The notes under the pieces were generated by a model. The model searched no databases. It was not told where the DNA came from and saw nothing but the letters and a program-made list of their open reading frames with translations. Shown one piece after another: positions 48,805 through 58,410 of a stretch of DNA of 61,337 nucleotides. Both the position numbers and the translations under genes were made by a program. Source of the stretch: an uncultured Oscillospiraceae bacterium (GTDB lineage Bacteria > Bacillota > Clostridia > Oscillospirales > Oscillospiraceae). The stretch spans positions 1 through 61,337 of the forward strand of contig CALXDD010000014.1 in NCBI GenBank assembly GCA_944386985.1, read 5' to 3'. The stretch's first letter is position 1; each line of letters opens with the position of its first letter.

Positions 48805-49256
48805 ATTTTACCATTTCCACCATTGCCCAATCTCTGGCGGCCTACCTGTCCCCTTCCTTCGCTGGAGTGACCTTTTACGAAGATCCCAACCAGCAAGGAA
48901 CACAAACTCCCTGCATGTTTTTACAGCAGCGCTACGCCTACACCAAATTGCGCCAAAACGGCCGGTGGCTGCGGCAGATCGGACTGGACCTCACTTATTT
49001 GGTGGACTACAACCTCCCTAACATGCAGCAGCTTTATCAGGCAGCCGCAGAAGCTCTTGATCTGGTAATGGAAACATTTCCGTACACCGACGGCACCTCA
49101 GAAGGCACTACTCTCCTTCGGACTTACAACCGAGAGTGGCGAATTGATTTGGATGCCATGCACTATAAGTTTGAGCTGCAGGTATGGGTAGAACAGCCGG
49201 ACGCCTTCGTTCCTATGGAAACTATGGACTATATCCCGGAGGTAACCGATGGATAA
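48801..49256 (+). CDS. Tail terminator-like protein (DUF6838-type)
   Basis: 151 residues from a GTG start: ISTIAQSLAAYLSPSFAGVT, QTPCMFLQQRY and EWRIDLDAMHYKFELQVWV. The family sits at the head-proximal end of the tail in PBSX-like phages. Position before the sheath gene supports this. Confidence 0.65.
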   Translation: MNFTISTIAQSLAAYLSPSFAGVTFYEDPNQQGTQTPCMFLQQRYAYTKLRQNGRWLRQIGLDLTYLVDYNLPNMQQLYQAAAEALDLVMETFPYTDGTSEGTTLLRTYNREWRIDLDAMHYKFELQVWVEQPDAFVPMETMDYIPEVTDG

Positions 49257-49410
49257 AGCTAAGAAATACGCCCGGGAGGCGCTGCTGAAAAGCAAGCGAT
49301 ATGCCGGGTATCAACGACATTTTCTCGCGGCTGTGCTTAATCAGCCCGAGTACACATTGGCTGAGGCCGACAAGGCGGTCAAAGCCTTTTTTGGAAAGGA
49401 TGTGAAATAA
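49249..49410 (+). CDS. 53-residue unknown protein before the sheath gene
   Basis: ATG 49249 overlaps the preceding stop by 8 bp and has CCGGAGGTAACCG upstream. Product opens MDKAKKYAREALLKSKRYAG, basic and helical. The stop abuts the sheath start. Small proteins of this sort are common here in related phages; function unknown. Confidence 0.6.
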   Translation: MDKAKKYAREALLKSKRYAGYQRHFLAAVLNQPEYTLAEADKAVKAFFGKDVK

Positions 49411-50745
49411 ATGCCTGGAACATGGACCAGCCAGAATAAAGTTCTCCCCGGTGTCTACATCCGTTTTACTTCCAGCCAGGGCCTCGGTCTAACGGTAGGC
49501 GAGCGCGGCACCGTGGCCATCTGCGAACCTATGAGCTGGGGACCTGTAGGCACCGTACAGACTGTAGAGTCCGGCGCTGACACCACCCCCTATTGCGGAT
49601 ACCCCCTCACCAGCCCCAGCACTATGTTTTTGCAGCAGATTTTTCTCGGCACCAACCGCACCAGCGGCGCCAGCAAAGTTTTGCTGTATCGTCCTGCGGC
49701 AACCAGCTCTGCTCAGGCCACGGTCACTACGGGTGTTCTGACGGCGACTGCTCTTTATCCCGGCGCCCGGGGAAACGACATCACCATCGTTATCACCGAG
49801 GAAGTGGACGGCGACACATTTACTGTGTCCACCGTGGTGGATGGCGCTACGGTAGATGAGCAGACCGGCATCACCAATGTATCTGATCTGACAGCTAACT
49901 CCTGGGTCACCTGGAGTGGTGAAGGCGCCGTAGCGGCTACTACTGGGGCAGCTCTGACCGGCGGTGCGGACGGCACGGTAGAAAACGCTGCCTACGCAAC
50001 ATTCCTTACAGCTATCGAACCCTACAACTTTGACATCCTGATCTATGACGGCAATGACCCGACCACTCAGACGGCCATGCAGTCTTTTATCCAGAGCCAA
50101 AACGAAGACAACGGCATTTACTGCCAGCTGGTAGTGGCGGGCATGAGCAACCCCGACAGCCGCTACACGGTAAACGTCAATTCTCCGGTGACCCTCAACA
50201 CCGGTATCACGCTCACTCCCCAGCAAGTCACTTGGTGGCTCGGCGGCGCTGAGGCTGGGGCAATGTACAACCAAAGCCTGACCAACGCCACCTATCCCGG
50301 CGCTGTGTCTACCACGATGCAGACCACCTCGCAGATGATCGCCGCGCTGAATGCCGGTCAGCTCATTTTGGCCAGTGACAATGGGCGGGTGTATGTGGTG
50401 CAGGACATCAATTCTCTGGTAACCTACACCACCGACATTACCGAGGTCTACCGGTACAACCGGACTATTCGGCTGGCCAATACCATTGCCAACGACCTGT
50501 ATCAGCAGTTTTCCACCAACTACATCGGAGTTGTCAACAACAACGCCCAGGGACGCACGATGTTCCAGAGCGCCATTGTCGGCTACCTGCTGGACATTCA
50601 GGCAAACGAGGGTATCCAGAATTTCTCTGCCGAAGATGTGACCGTAGAGCCGGGTGAGGCCATCAACGCCATTGTGGTCACTCTGGCCATCCAGCCCGTG
50701 GGAAGCGTGGAGAAGATCTACGTCACCATTTCTATGGACGCATAA
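49411..50745 (+). CDS. Contractile tail sheath protein (XkdK-like)
   Basis: 444 residues. N-terminus KVLPGVYIRFTSSQGLGLTV, central beta domain (GARGNDITIVITEEVDGD, TLSGG-like GAALTGGADG), and the C-terminal hand-shake strand (VEKIYVTISMD) typical of sheath subunits. AAGGATGTGAAATAA precedes the ATG. The sheath contracts to drive the tube through the host envelope and shows a myovirus-type tail. Confidence 0.93.
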   Translation: MPGTWTSQNKVLPGVYIRFTSSQGLGLTVGERGTVAICEPMSWGPVGTVQTVESGADTTPYCGYPLTSPSTMFLQQIFLGTNRTSGASKVLLYRPAATSSAQATVTTGVLTATALYPGARGNDITIVITEEVDGDTFTVSTVVDGATVDEQTGITNVSDLTANSWVTWSGEGAVAATTGAALTGGADGTVENAAYATFLTAIEPYNFDILIYDGNDPTTQTAMQSFIQSQNEDNGIYCQLVVAGMSNPDSRYTVNVNSPVTLNTGITLTPQQVTWWLGGAEAGAMYNQSLTNATYPGAVSTTMQTTSQMIAALNAGQLILASDNGRVYVVQDINSLVTYTTDITEVYRYNRTIRLANTIANDLYQQFSTNYIGVVNNNAQGRTMFQSAIVGYLLDIQANEGIQNFSAEDVTVEPGEAINAIVVTLAIQPVGSVEKIYVTISMDA

Positions 50746-50758
50746 GGAGGTGTAGAAG

Positions 50759-51232
50759 ATGGCATATTTGCTGGCAAAAGATACTGTCAACGGCGCTGAA
50801 GGCAGCATCGTGATCACTCAGAACGGTGTAAATACTGTGGTGGCCTCCATGCGCAACATTACCACCAATGCCGAAATTCAGTCTTCCGACATGCGTGTGG
50901 TGGGTACCCGTACCATCCAGAACAAGAACAACGGCGTGAAGCAGACCGGTACTGGAAATATCTACTACGGCTCCAACATCTTCACCGATATGGTGCTGCA
51001 GTACATCCAGACCGGCGTCATGCCTGAGTTCGATATTCAGATCACCAACTATGACCCCGCCACCTCGGTGGGAACTCAGGTGATCGCCTACTATGGCTGC
51101 ACTCTCACTGGAACTGTCCCCATGTCCATCCTCAATAGCGAGGAGGCCATGTTGAACTATGATTTCAATTTCGCCTACACCCGTGTCGCACGGCTGACGG
51201 CGTTCAATGACCCGGCACAGCTGGGCCAGTAA
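50759..51232 (+). CDS. Tail tube protein (XkdM-like)
   Basis: 157 residues beginning MAYLLAKDTVNGAEGSIVIT and containing VGTRTIQNKNNGVKQTGTGN and FDIQITNYDPATSVGTQVI, as in XkdM-type tube proteins. It forms the inner rigid tube inside the sheath. GGAGGTGTAGAAG precedes the ATG. Confidence 0.9.
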   Translation: MAYLLAKDTVNGAEGSIVITQNGVNTVVASMRNITTNAEIQSSDMRVVGTRTIQNKNNGVKQTGTGNIYYGSNIFTDMVLQYIQTGVMPEFDIQITNYDPATSVGTQVIAYYGCTLTGTVPMSILNSEEAMLNYDFNFAYTRVARLTAFNDPAQLGQ

Positions 51233-51241
51233 GGGGGATTT

Positions 51242-51646
51242 ATGAGCAAACTTTCTGCATTTCTTAATCCCGCCCCTCTGGGTGAGGAAAAAGAAGTAAT
51301 TATTTCTGATCGATTCAAAGATGAGAACGGCAACGTCGTTCCCTTCAGGATTCGAGCTCTGAGCCAGGCAGAAGCCGAAGGCATCGCCAAGCAGGCTACC
51401 CGCCGGGTAAAGGTGGGCGGTGAGTACCAGAATGAGCTGGACCCTACCCTTCATTCCCATCTGCTGCTGGTGGCGGCGACCGTGGAGCCCGATTTCCGGG
51501 CCACCGAGGTGTGCCAGCACTACGGAGTGCTTGATCCCAGCATGGTACCCGCCAAGATGCTGCGCTCCGGTGAGTACGCCAAACTGTTGAAAGAGGTAAC
51601 TGACCTTTCCGGTTTTGGCAGCCTGGAGGATGATGTAAAAAACTAA
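51242..51646 (+). CDS. Tail assembly chaperone, short form (XkdN-like)
   Basis: 134 residues opening MSKLSAFLNPAPLGEEKEVI, with ALSQAEAEGIAKQATRR and EPDFRATEVCQHYGVLDPS, the XkdN/gpG-type chaperone that coats the tape measure before tube assembly. Its last codons contain the slippery heptamer A AAA AAC (51637-51643), right at the stop, for a -1 frameshift into the extended form. Confidence 0.88.
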   Translation: MSKLSAFLNPAPLGEEKEVIISDRFKDENGNVVPFRIRALSQAEAEGIAKQATRRVKVGGEYQNELDPTLHSHLLLVAATVEPDFRATEVCQHYGVLDPSMVPAKMLRSGEYAKLLKEVTDLSGFGSLEDDVKN

Positions 51647-51825
51647 TCGACGGGGCCACCTGGGACGCAGAAATGCTGGCATGCTATTACTGTTTTATAA
51701 ATCTTGGATGGCCCCCGTCCAAATTTAACGATCTGCCGCCAAGAGAAAAGCGACTTGTCGTTGAATTCGCACTAAAAGAAATGCGTGACCGGAAAACAGC
51801 GCAGAACGGAGGTGGTAAGCCGTGA
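51643..51825 (+). CDS. Tail assembly chaperone, -1 frameshift extension
   Basis: Entered by -1 slippage at A AAA AAC, the frame continues LIDGATWDAEMLACYYCFIN then PPREKRLVVEFALKEMRDR for about 60 codons to TGA 51823-51825, giving a long chaperone of about 194 residues. This is the gpG-GT arrangement of tailed phages. The extension lacks a good start of its own, although an ATG exists at 51673. It overlaps the tape measure start. Confidence 0.85.
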   Translation, partial: LIDGATWDAEMLACYYCFINLGWPPSKFNDLPPREKRLVVEFALKEMRDRKTAQNGGGKP

Positions 51826-53846
51826 CAATTAGAGACACTCTTATTTTGGAGGATCGATTCTCCGCCAACTTTTCCCGGTATATCAACCTGGGCAACCGGG
51901 CTGCCAATGCCAACCGGCTGGCCACCTCCGCGGCCCAAAACTACCAGTCCGTAATCAATGCGCTGGACCGGAGACTTATTTCCCTCAACGCCCAATTTAA
52001 CGCCGGCCTGGCCCGTCAGCAGGAAATGATCCGGGCCGGCATGCAGAATACGGACGCTTTCCGGCAGCTCGACCAGGAGCTGGAACGCCTGGGGCAGTCC
52101 ATCCGGGACACCCGGCAGCAGTACGGGTCCCTTGTGGACGAAATGGAAGAGGCTACACGGGAGGCAGAACGTTTTGAGCGGGCAACCACCGGGATGTCCG
52201 ACGGCCTTGGCTCCATCACCGGCATGCTGAAGGGCCTGGCCGCCGGATACCTCAGTTTCCAAGGGCTGTCTTCTTTGGTGGGCCTATCGGACACGATGGC
52301 GCAGACCAACGCCCGCCTCGACATGATGAACGACGGCCTGCAGACCACCGCCGAACTTAATCAGATGATCTATGAAAGCGCTCAGCGGTCCCGTGGTGAG
52401 TATCAACAAACTGCGGATATGGTAGCCAAGCTGGGTACGCTTGCTGGCGACGCATTCAACAGCTCTGCCGAAATCGTTGCTTTTGTCGAACAGATCAACA
52501 AGCAGATGACCTTGGCAGGCACTTCTACGGAGGGCGCGCAGGCTGCGGTGCTGCAGCTTACTCAAGCACTGTCTTCCGGCGCCTTGAGAGGCGAAGAGCT
52601 TAATTCTGTGCTGGAGCAGGCCCCCACCATCGCCCAGGCCATCGCCAAGTATATGGGCGTGTCTACAGGCGTGATGCGGGAAATGGCATCTGAGGGTAAA
52701 ATCACCGCCGACGTAGTCAAAAATGCGTTGTTCGCGGCTGCAGATGAAACAAACAAGAAGTTTGAAAAAATGCCGCTCACTTGGGCGCAGGTTTGGACAA
52801 AATTCAAAAACGCCGCTCTCAATGCTTCTCGCCCGGTGCTCAACGCCATAAACGACATGGCCAACGCATTGGACGATGCTGCAGCCTGGGTGGACGACAA
52901 CAAGAATATTGTAGTAGCCGCTTTTGTCTCCATTGCTACTGCGGCCTCTATCGCTGGAGCCAGCGCCCTGTTTTCTGCAATCTCCTCTGCCGCCGCCTGG
53001 GCCGCAGCCGTTTGGCCAGTGCTTCTTGTGGCTGCCGCTTTTGGAACGGTAATCTACGCCGCCCGAGAAGCCGGGGCAACGTGGCAGCAAATCGGAAGTT
53101 TTATCGGCGGCCTGTCAGGCCTTTGGGCAGCATCTATCATCAATTTTATGGTTGCCCCTGTATGGAATGCTTTTGCAAACCTATCCAACTTAATTATCAA
53201 CGCATTTAATTATGCCGTAACCGCAGTAAAAAATAATTTCTACGACCTGGCTGCAGTAGTTCTGGAGCAGGTGTCGAAAATGGCTCACGGTGTAGAGGAT
53301 ATCATCAACCGTATTCCTGGCGTTCAGGTGAACATCACCAGCGGAGTGGATCGATTGCTTTCTACCGTTAAAGCAAATGCAGAGTCCGCCAAAACCGAGT
53401 ATGAGTGGCAAAAGTACGTAAAAAACATGCGTTACGTAGATTTTGCTGACGCATGGAACGCAGGAAGTTCGGTTGGAGCAAAAGTCGGGGATTATGTTGA
53501 AAATTTCAACGCTTCCGAGTTTTTTGAGAATGCAGCGGGGGAGCTGTTTGACTCTATTCCGTTTACCGATTTGGCGTCTACTATCGATGGCATGGCTGAC
53601 GATGTAAGCGGAATCAAAAAATCTGTAGACATGTCTAAGGAAGATATCAAGTCCTTGGTAGACATGGCTGAGCGGCAGTTTGTGGCCAACGTCAATCTCA
53701 CCGCTCAGTCTCCGGTAATCAATATCAGCGGCCAGAACACCGGGAACACCTCGGCAGACCGTAAAGCACTGGCGGACACTATCCGGGATATGCTGATCGA
53801 GCAGGCGGCGGCCAGCACCATGCGCAGTACAGCGAGAGCATTTTAA
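51822..53846 (+). CDS. Tail tape measure protein
   Basis: 674 residues from a GTG start (GGAGGTGGTAAGCC upstream). The tape-measure N-terminal domain is visible (SQGALRGEELNSVLEQAPT-like region near 240, GVMREMASEGKITADVV), then hydrophobic spans (about residues 365-420), then a helical tail. It sets tail length and probably helps DNA cross the membrane. At about 0.15 nm per residue the predicted tail is roughly 100 nm; this is a rule-of-thumb estimate. Confidence 0.9.
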   Translation: MTIRDTLILEDRFSANFSRYINLGNRAANANRLATSAAQNYQSVINALDRRLISLNAQFNAGLARQQEMIRAGMQNTDAFRQLDQELERLGQSIRDTRQQYGSLVDEMEEATREAERFERATTGMSDGLGSITGMLKGLAAGYLSFQGLSSLVGLSDTMAQTNARLDMMNDGLQTTAELNQMIYESAQRSRGEYQQTADMVAKLGTLAGDAFNSSAEIVAFVEQINKQMTLAGTSTEGAQAAVLQLTQALSSGALRGEELNSVLEQAPTIAQAIAKYMGVSTGVMREMASEGKITADVVKNALFAAADETNKKFEKMPLTWAQVWTKFKNAALNASRPVLNAINDMANALDDAAAWVDDNKNIVVAAFVSIATAASIAGASALFSAISSAAAWAAAVWPVLLVAAAFGTVIYAAREAGATWQQIGSFIGGLSGLWAASIINFMVAPVWNAFANLSNLIINAFNYAVTAVKNNFYDLAAVVLEQVSKMAHGVEDIINRIPGVQVNITSGVDRLLSTVKANAESAKTEYEWQKYVKNMRYVDFADAWNAGSSVGAKVGDYVENFNASEFFENAAGELFDSIPFTDLASTIDGMADDVSGIKKSVDMSKEDIKSLVDMAERQFVANVNLTAQSPVINISGQNTGNTSADRKALADTIRDMLIEQAAASTMRSTARAF

Positions 53847-53858
53847 CGGAGGTGCTGT

Positions 53859-54608
53859 ATGCCAAATAATTTTGGACTGTTTTTCACCCGCGACAGCACG
53901 GTAATCCGGTTGCCGGTCAATCCTGAAAAGCTGCCGGTAGAAAAAACCAGCGACAACAGCGATTACAACGTATTGGGCATTGGCCCCATCATTGTCCCGC
54001 GCATTCCAAATCTCCGGATCGTCACCATTTCGAGCTGGTTCCCCGGGCGGCCCTTCTCCGGAGTGCTGACACCTTCTGCGTTTCAGCCCCCTGAGTTTTA
54101 TCTTCAGTTTTTTCAGTCCGCTATGGACGACAAAGTCCCCATTCTCTATACCCCTGTTCGATATTACGAAAACGGCGAGCCCTTCGCGACGGGAGAGACC
54201 GGTTTCCAGGTCATCGTGACCCAATTCAACGCCGAAGAGCGTGGGGGCGAGACCGGTGATTTTTACTATGATCTGGAGCTGACCGAATACCGGGACTATT
54301 CCCCCCAGACTATGACGGTGACCAGCACCGCCCAAAGCACCGAAAACCAGACTATCCCCGCTACGGTCTCCCCCGCCCGGGAGATCCCAACTGGGCAATT
54401 GTATGTGGGCGCAGCGTGTATCGCCAACGGCACCTACTACGCATCCAGCTACGGTGCGCTGCCCAGCGGGACGGCCTCCGGCTCCACAGTTCTGGTGTCC
54501 CGCATTGTCGACCTGTCCCGACCCTATCCTGTTCACATCACCACTGAGAGCGGCGGCGCCCTCGGGTGGATTGAGCAATCCGGTTTACAGGTGGTGAGCA
54601 CCACATGA
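53859..54608 (+). CDS. XkdP-like tail/hub protein
   Basis: 249 residues opening MPNNFGLFFTRDSTVIRLPV; PEKLPVEKTSDNSDYNVLGI, ITISSWFPGRP-like and VQVIVTQFNAEE-like segments agree with the XkdP family next to the tape measure gene. The usual C-terminal LysM is not seen; instead the end is a Ser/Thr/Gly beta stretch. It is followed with a 4-bp overlap by the XkdQ-like gene. Confidence 0.7.
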   Translation: MPNNFGLFFTRDSTVIRLPVNPEKLPVEKTSDNSDYNVLGIGPIIVPRIPNLRIVTISSWFPGRPFSGVLTPSAFQPPEFYLQFFQSAMDDKVPILYTPVRYYENGEPFATGETGFQVIVTQFNAEERGGETGDFYYDLELTEYRDYSPQTMTVTSTAQSTENQTIPATVSPAREIPTGQLYVGAACIANGTYYASSYGALPSGTASGSTVLVSRIVDLSRPYPVHITTESGGALGWIEQSGLQVVSTT

Positions 54609-55576
54609 ATACCGTAGAGTTTCTGATCGAAAATAAGCGAAACGGCAAAATTTTCGAGGTCAGCAAATCAGTGACCACGGTTTCCGTCGAGACAAACCGG
54701 ACCGGCTCCCCCGGAAAAATGACATTCACCATCATCAAATCCGGGGATCTTGATTTCTTGGAAGGTGATACGGTCCGATTCTCCGTGGACGGCCAGCTCC
54801 AGTTTTTTGGCTGGGTGTTTACAAAATCCAAGGACCGGTGGGGCGTGATCGATGTGGTGTGCTACGACCGCCTGCGGTATCTCAAAGCCAAGGCGTCCTA
54901 TGCCTTTTACGGCCAGACAGCGGGGGCAATCCTGCAGCAAATTTCAGCCGATCTACAAATCGACACTGGGACCGTAGAAGACACCGGCTACCAGATCCCG
55001 TCTTTGATTGAGGAGGAGCAGACCTGCTTCGACATTATCGAAGGGGCGCTGCAGCAAACCCTCCTCAATACCGGCGTCATCTATGTCATGTATGACAATG
55101 GCACCGGCGTGTCCCTGCAGCGTAGTGACAATATGATCTCCAACGTGATCATTGGTGAGAAGTCTCTGCTGACCGACTATAAGTACAAGACGGACATTGA
55201 CTCGCAAACCTATAACTCCATCAAGTTGGCGCGGCCCAACGAAGAGACCGGTCGTGCGGATGTGTTTATCGCTCAAGACACCTCGACCATCGCCCAGTGG
55301 GGCCTCCTGCAGCTGTACCAGTCCGTGGACGGCGATGTCAATAATGCTCAGGTAAAAGCCCAGGCGGCCACGTCGCTCCAATATTACAACCGGCGGATGA
55401 AAACCCTGTCCGTGTCGTCTCTTGGCATCCCTGGGCTGCGAGCAGGACAGATGGTCTACATGCATGTTCCCGGCCTCGGAGACATCAACCTGGACCAGTA
55501 TGTGCTACTCGAAAAAGTGGTGCACACATGGGAACAGGGTGTCCACACCATGGAGTTTGAGACACTTCCCCTGTAG
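54605..55576 (+). CDS. XkdQ/YqbQ-like baseplate hub protein
   Basis: 323 residues: VEFLIENKRNGKIFEVSKSV, RTGSPGKMTFTIIKSGDLDF, ISADLQIDTGTVEDTGYQI and VSSLGIPGLRAGQMVYMHVP are the gp27/gpD-like hub pattern. It forms the central ring at the end of the tube. Confidence 0.85.
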   Translation: MNTVEFLIENKRNGKIFEVSKSVTTVSVETNRTGSPGKMTFTIIKSGDLDFLEGDTVRFSVDGQLQFFGWVFTKSKDRWGVIDVVCYDRLRYLKAKASYAFYGQTAGAILQQISADLQIDTGTVEDTGYQIPSLIEEEQTCFDIIEGALQQTLLNTGVIYVMYDNGTGVSLQRSDNMISNVIIGEKSLLTDYKYKTDIDSQTYNSIKLARPNEETGRADVFIAQDTSTIAQWGLLQLYQSVDGDVNNAQVKAQAATSLQYYNRRMKTLSVSSLGIPGLRAGQMVYMHVPGLGDINLDQYVLLEKVVHTWEQGVHTMEFETLPL

Positions 55577-55585
55577 GAGGCATCA

Positions 55586-56005
55586 ATGGAACTCATAGAC
55601 ATGCTCCATCAGATTTCCCAGCAGAGCCAGGAGGCATCTCAGCCTACCGACCTACGGGTGGGTACAGTGACATCCGCTAACCCGTTGGAGATCTCCATAA
55701 ATCCCAACATGGCGCCGTTGCAAGCAGGTGTTCTGTATCTCACGGTCAGCGTAGTGGAGAAGAAAATCCCTGTTCTGCAACACAACCACGTGATCCACGA
55801 CACTTACACCGGGGGCGGTACCAGCGAAGACAATCTGCTTCAGAGCAACATTATTTGCTATGAAAACGGCCAAGCGCTGCCAGTGGAAGACGGATATATC
55901 ATTCTTAACCGCGCGCTGACTGTAGGTGATAAAGTCCTTCTGCTGCGGGTCCAAAAGGGCCAGAAATTTATCGTGCTGTCCCGTGTAATGGAGGCGACAA
56001 CATGA
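55586..56005 (+). CDS. DUF2577 (XkdR-like) baseplate protein
   Basis: 139 residues, opening MELIDMLHQISQQSQEASQP; VGTVTSANPLEISINPNMAP and an OB-fold-like middle fit DUF2577. Family members lie at the spike end of the baseplate. GTAGGAGGCATCA precedes the ATG; 4-bp overlap with the next gene. Confidence 0.82.
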   Translation: MELIDMLHQISQQSQEASQPTDLRVGTVTSANPLEISINPNMAPLQAGVLYLTVSVVEKKIPVLQHNHVIHDTYTGGGTSEDNLLQSNIICYENGQALPVEDGYIILNRALTVGDKVLLLRVQKGQKFIVLSRVMEATT

Positions 56006-56409
56006 GCGTATTACCCACATCGACCATTGATCTCAACAACGTACAGGTTCAGCAGCAGCCCTCCCTGACGTGGTACATAGACAAGACCACCAATCGCATC
56101 CAGGGCACGGCAGACGGCCTCCGGGCGGTCCAGCAAGCTGTGGACATCATCCTCAACGTAGAGCGTTTTCGCTGGCAGATCTACCAGCCCTATTCCGGGA
56201 TGCAGTGGGAGGGTCTGATTGGGCAAAATCCTGGCTATGTAACCTCCGAGCTGCAAAGGCGCATCCGGGCGGCACTGCTCATGGACGACCGAGTCCGGGG
56301 GATTTCCAATTTCTCCTGTTCCGTCTCCGGTAATACCATTACTGCATCTTTTACCGTAAACACTGTATACGGTGATACTCCGGCCAACATGGAGGTGAAT
56401 CCGGCGTGA
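56002..56409 (+). CDS. DUF2634 (XkdS, gp25-like) baseplate wedge protein
   Basis: 135 residues with TNRIQGTADGLRAVQQAVDI, ILNVERFRWQIYQPYSGMQW and LQRRIRAALLMDDRVRGI, typical of the gp25-like lysozyme-fold wedge. It nucleates sheath assembly. 4-bp overlap with the baseplate J gene. Confidence 0.87.
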   Translation: MSVLPTSTIDLNNVQVQQQPSLTWYIDKTTNRIQGTADGLRAVQQAVDIILNVERFRWQIYQPYSGMQWEGLIGQNPGYVTSELQRRIRAALLMDDRVRGISNFSCSVSGNTITASFTVNTVYGDTPANMEVNPA

Positions 56410-57521
56410 TCGATTTCTCCAGCCAGACATACCAAAATATTTTGCAGGCAATGCTGGCCCAGGTGCCCAGCACATTTGATCAGCGAGACACCGCCCCCAT
56501 ACCTACGGCGCTTGGACCGGCGGCCTATACATTTGAGGGCTTTTATCTCAACCTCAATCTGGTGCAGCAGCAGGCTTTTATCCAGACTGCTTCCGGGCAG
56601 TCTCTGGATTACCTGGGAGCCCTGGCAGGTCTGACCAGATACCCGGCCTCCGCCGCCGTTATGCTCGGCGTATTTAATGCCGAGGTCCCCATCGGCTCCC
56701 GGTTTTCTACAATCAATGGCGAAAACTCTATCAATTTTTCCGCCACTTCGCAGGTGGCCGACGAGACCTACCAGTATCAGCTTACAGCGGAAGTGCCAGG
56801 AACTATCGGCAGCGACTATACCGGGCCGATTGTTCCCATTTCGGTCATTCCCGGCCTGACCTCTGCGCAGATCACCAGCATCCTCATCCCAGGCGATGAT
56901 ACTGAGACCGATGATGCGTTCCGGCAGAGAATTATCACCGCCCTCAATGACCGTCCTTTCGGCGGCAACATCGCCAGTTACCGGGAAAACATCCTGGCCA
57001 TCGACGGTGTAGGCGCCGTACAAGTTTACCCCACATGGAACGGCGGCGGCACCGTGGCATGCTCAATCCTCGGCAGCAATTACCTTCCTGCGTCGGAAGA
57101 GCTGGTACAGACCGTTCAGACGGCAATTGATCCGCCCGCGCAGGGAACCGGCCTTGGGCTGGCCCCCATCGGTGCACAGGTCACCATTACCACACCGGCC
57201 GAGGTTACAATCAATGTGTCCGCTACGCTGACGCTGTCGCCGGGGTATGAAGTGGGGCAAGTACAGGCCCCTATTGAGGCGGCAATTGAGGCCTACCTGC
57301 TGACCGTACGCCAGGGATGGAGCACCAACACCAGCAGCACAAGCGTAGTATACGCCGCCGACGTGTATGTCGCCCGGGTGGTGGCTGCTATTGTCAGCGT
57401 GACCGGCGTGGTCAACGCTACCAACGTGCAGCTCAACGGCGGTACGGCGGATCTCACGCTCACGGAGACTGGGGCGCTCCAGCAAGTGCCCATCACAGGG
57501 ACGGTGACGCTCAGTGTATAG
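56406..57521 (+). CDS. Baseplate J family protein (XkdT-like)
   Basis: 371 residues from a GTG start. SGQSLDYLGALAGLTRYPAS, GDDTETDDAFRQRIITALND and VGAVQVYPTWNGGGTVACSI are the gpJ signature. It forms the wedge arms that hold the tail fibres. Confidence 0.9.
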   Translation: MIDFSSQTYQNILQAMLAQVPSTFDQRDTAPIPTALGPAAYTFEGFYLNLNLVQQQAFIQTASGQSLDYLGALAGLTRYPASAAVMLGVFNAEVPIGSRFSTINGENSINFSATSQVADETYQYQLTAEVPGTIGSDYTGPIVPISVIPGLTSAQITSILIPGDDTETDDAFRQRIITALNDRPFGGNIASYRENILAIDGVGAVQVYPTWNGGGTVACSILGSNYLPASEELVQTVQTAIDPPAQGTGLGLAPIGAQVTITTPAEVTINVSATLTLSPGYEVGQVQAPIEAAIEAYLLTVRQGWSTNTSSTSVVYAADVYVARVVAAIVSVTGVVNATNVQLNGGTADLTLTETGALQQVPITGTVTLSV

Positions 57522-58407
57522 TATTCCTTTTGACACGGACCTGCAGGCCCTTCTGCCCCCGTGGTATCGGGAGGTGCTGGACTACCAGGCAATTTGTCAG
57601 ACCGAGCAACAGCAGTTTGAGGCCCTGGCGAATGCAATTACCTCTGTAGCGGACAATTTCTTTTTCCAGACCATGGACGCCTCCGCTGTCCAACAGTGGG
57701 AGCAGATTTTTGGAATTGTGCCGAACCCGCAGACAGAGACGCTGGCTTTCCGGCAGGCGCGGCTGATTAACCGAATTTCCACCAAACCGCCCTTCACGCT
57801 CAATTTTCTATACCAAAAGCTCGACGAGCTGATTGGGCCCGGACAGTGGTCCGTATCGGTAGATTACGCTAATTATGCGCTCTATATCCGCTCAGCTGCG
57901 CAAAATCAAAGTTATGCCACAGAAGTTGCCTATACACTTAACCTTTTAAAACCAGCTCACATAGTTTACGTCAACACACCCTATGTAGGATCTAATTTAA
58001 TTCTTTCAGAATCTATTAGTTTAACCCAACGAAAATTCAACTATGTGCTCAACCAATGGGATCTTGGAGAGCTCCCGTTTTCTACCGACAATTTCCAGGG
58101 GGTAATTAAAATGCCGGAAACACCATCCGTACAACCCAGCCTGCTCACCGGTGTCGCGAACTTTGTCAGTGGAGACGTTGCGTCTGCACGCATTAATGAC
58201 ACCGTATCTGTTACCGATTTAACAAAAACGGTAACCGGATCTACCCTTACAGTACAATATACTATTCCGGCCGGGTCTATCACAGAAGTCACTTCTGTAT
58301 CCCTCTTAGACTCCGAGGGAAACGCCCTTACTAATTCATTGGTGTATATACCCGTTTCGGGCGCAACGTTGCTGGAACATACAATCCCTGTATCGGAAGG
58401 AGTTTAA
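57514..58407 (+). CDS. DUF2313/YmfQ (XkdU-like) baseplate protein
   Basis: 297 residues. The first 170 match the XkdU/gpI-type family (LLPPWYREVLDYQAICQTEQ, QWEQIFGIVPNPQTETLAFR, LNLLKPAHIVYV). The last 120 are an added beta-rich, A+T-richer stretch with Thr/Ser repeats, perhaps part of the fibre attachment. GTG start overlaps the preceding stop. Confidence 0.8.
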   Translation: MYSIPFDTDLQALLPPWYREVLDYQAICQTEQQQFEALANAITSVADNFFFQTMDASAVQQWEQIFGIVPNPQTETLAFRQARLINRISTKPPFTLNFLYQKLDELIGPGQWSVSVDYANYALYIRSAAQNQSYATEVAYTLNLLKPAHIVYVNTPYVGSNLILSESISLTQRKFNYVLNQWDLGELPFSTDNFQGVIKMPETPSVQPSLLTGVANFVSGDVASARINDTVSVTDLTKTVTGSTLTVQYTIPAGSITEVTSVSLLDSEGNALTNSLVYIPVSGATLLEHTIPVSEGV

Positions 58408-58410
58408 AAA

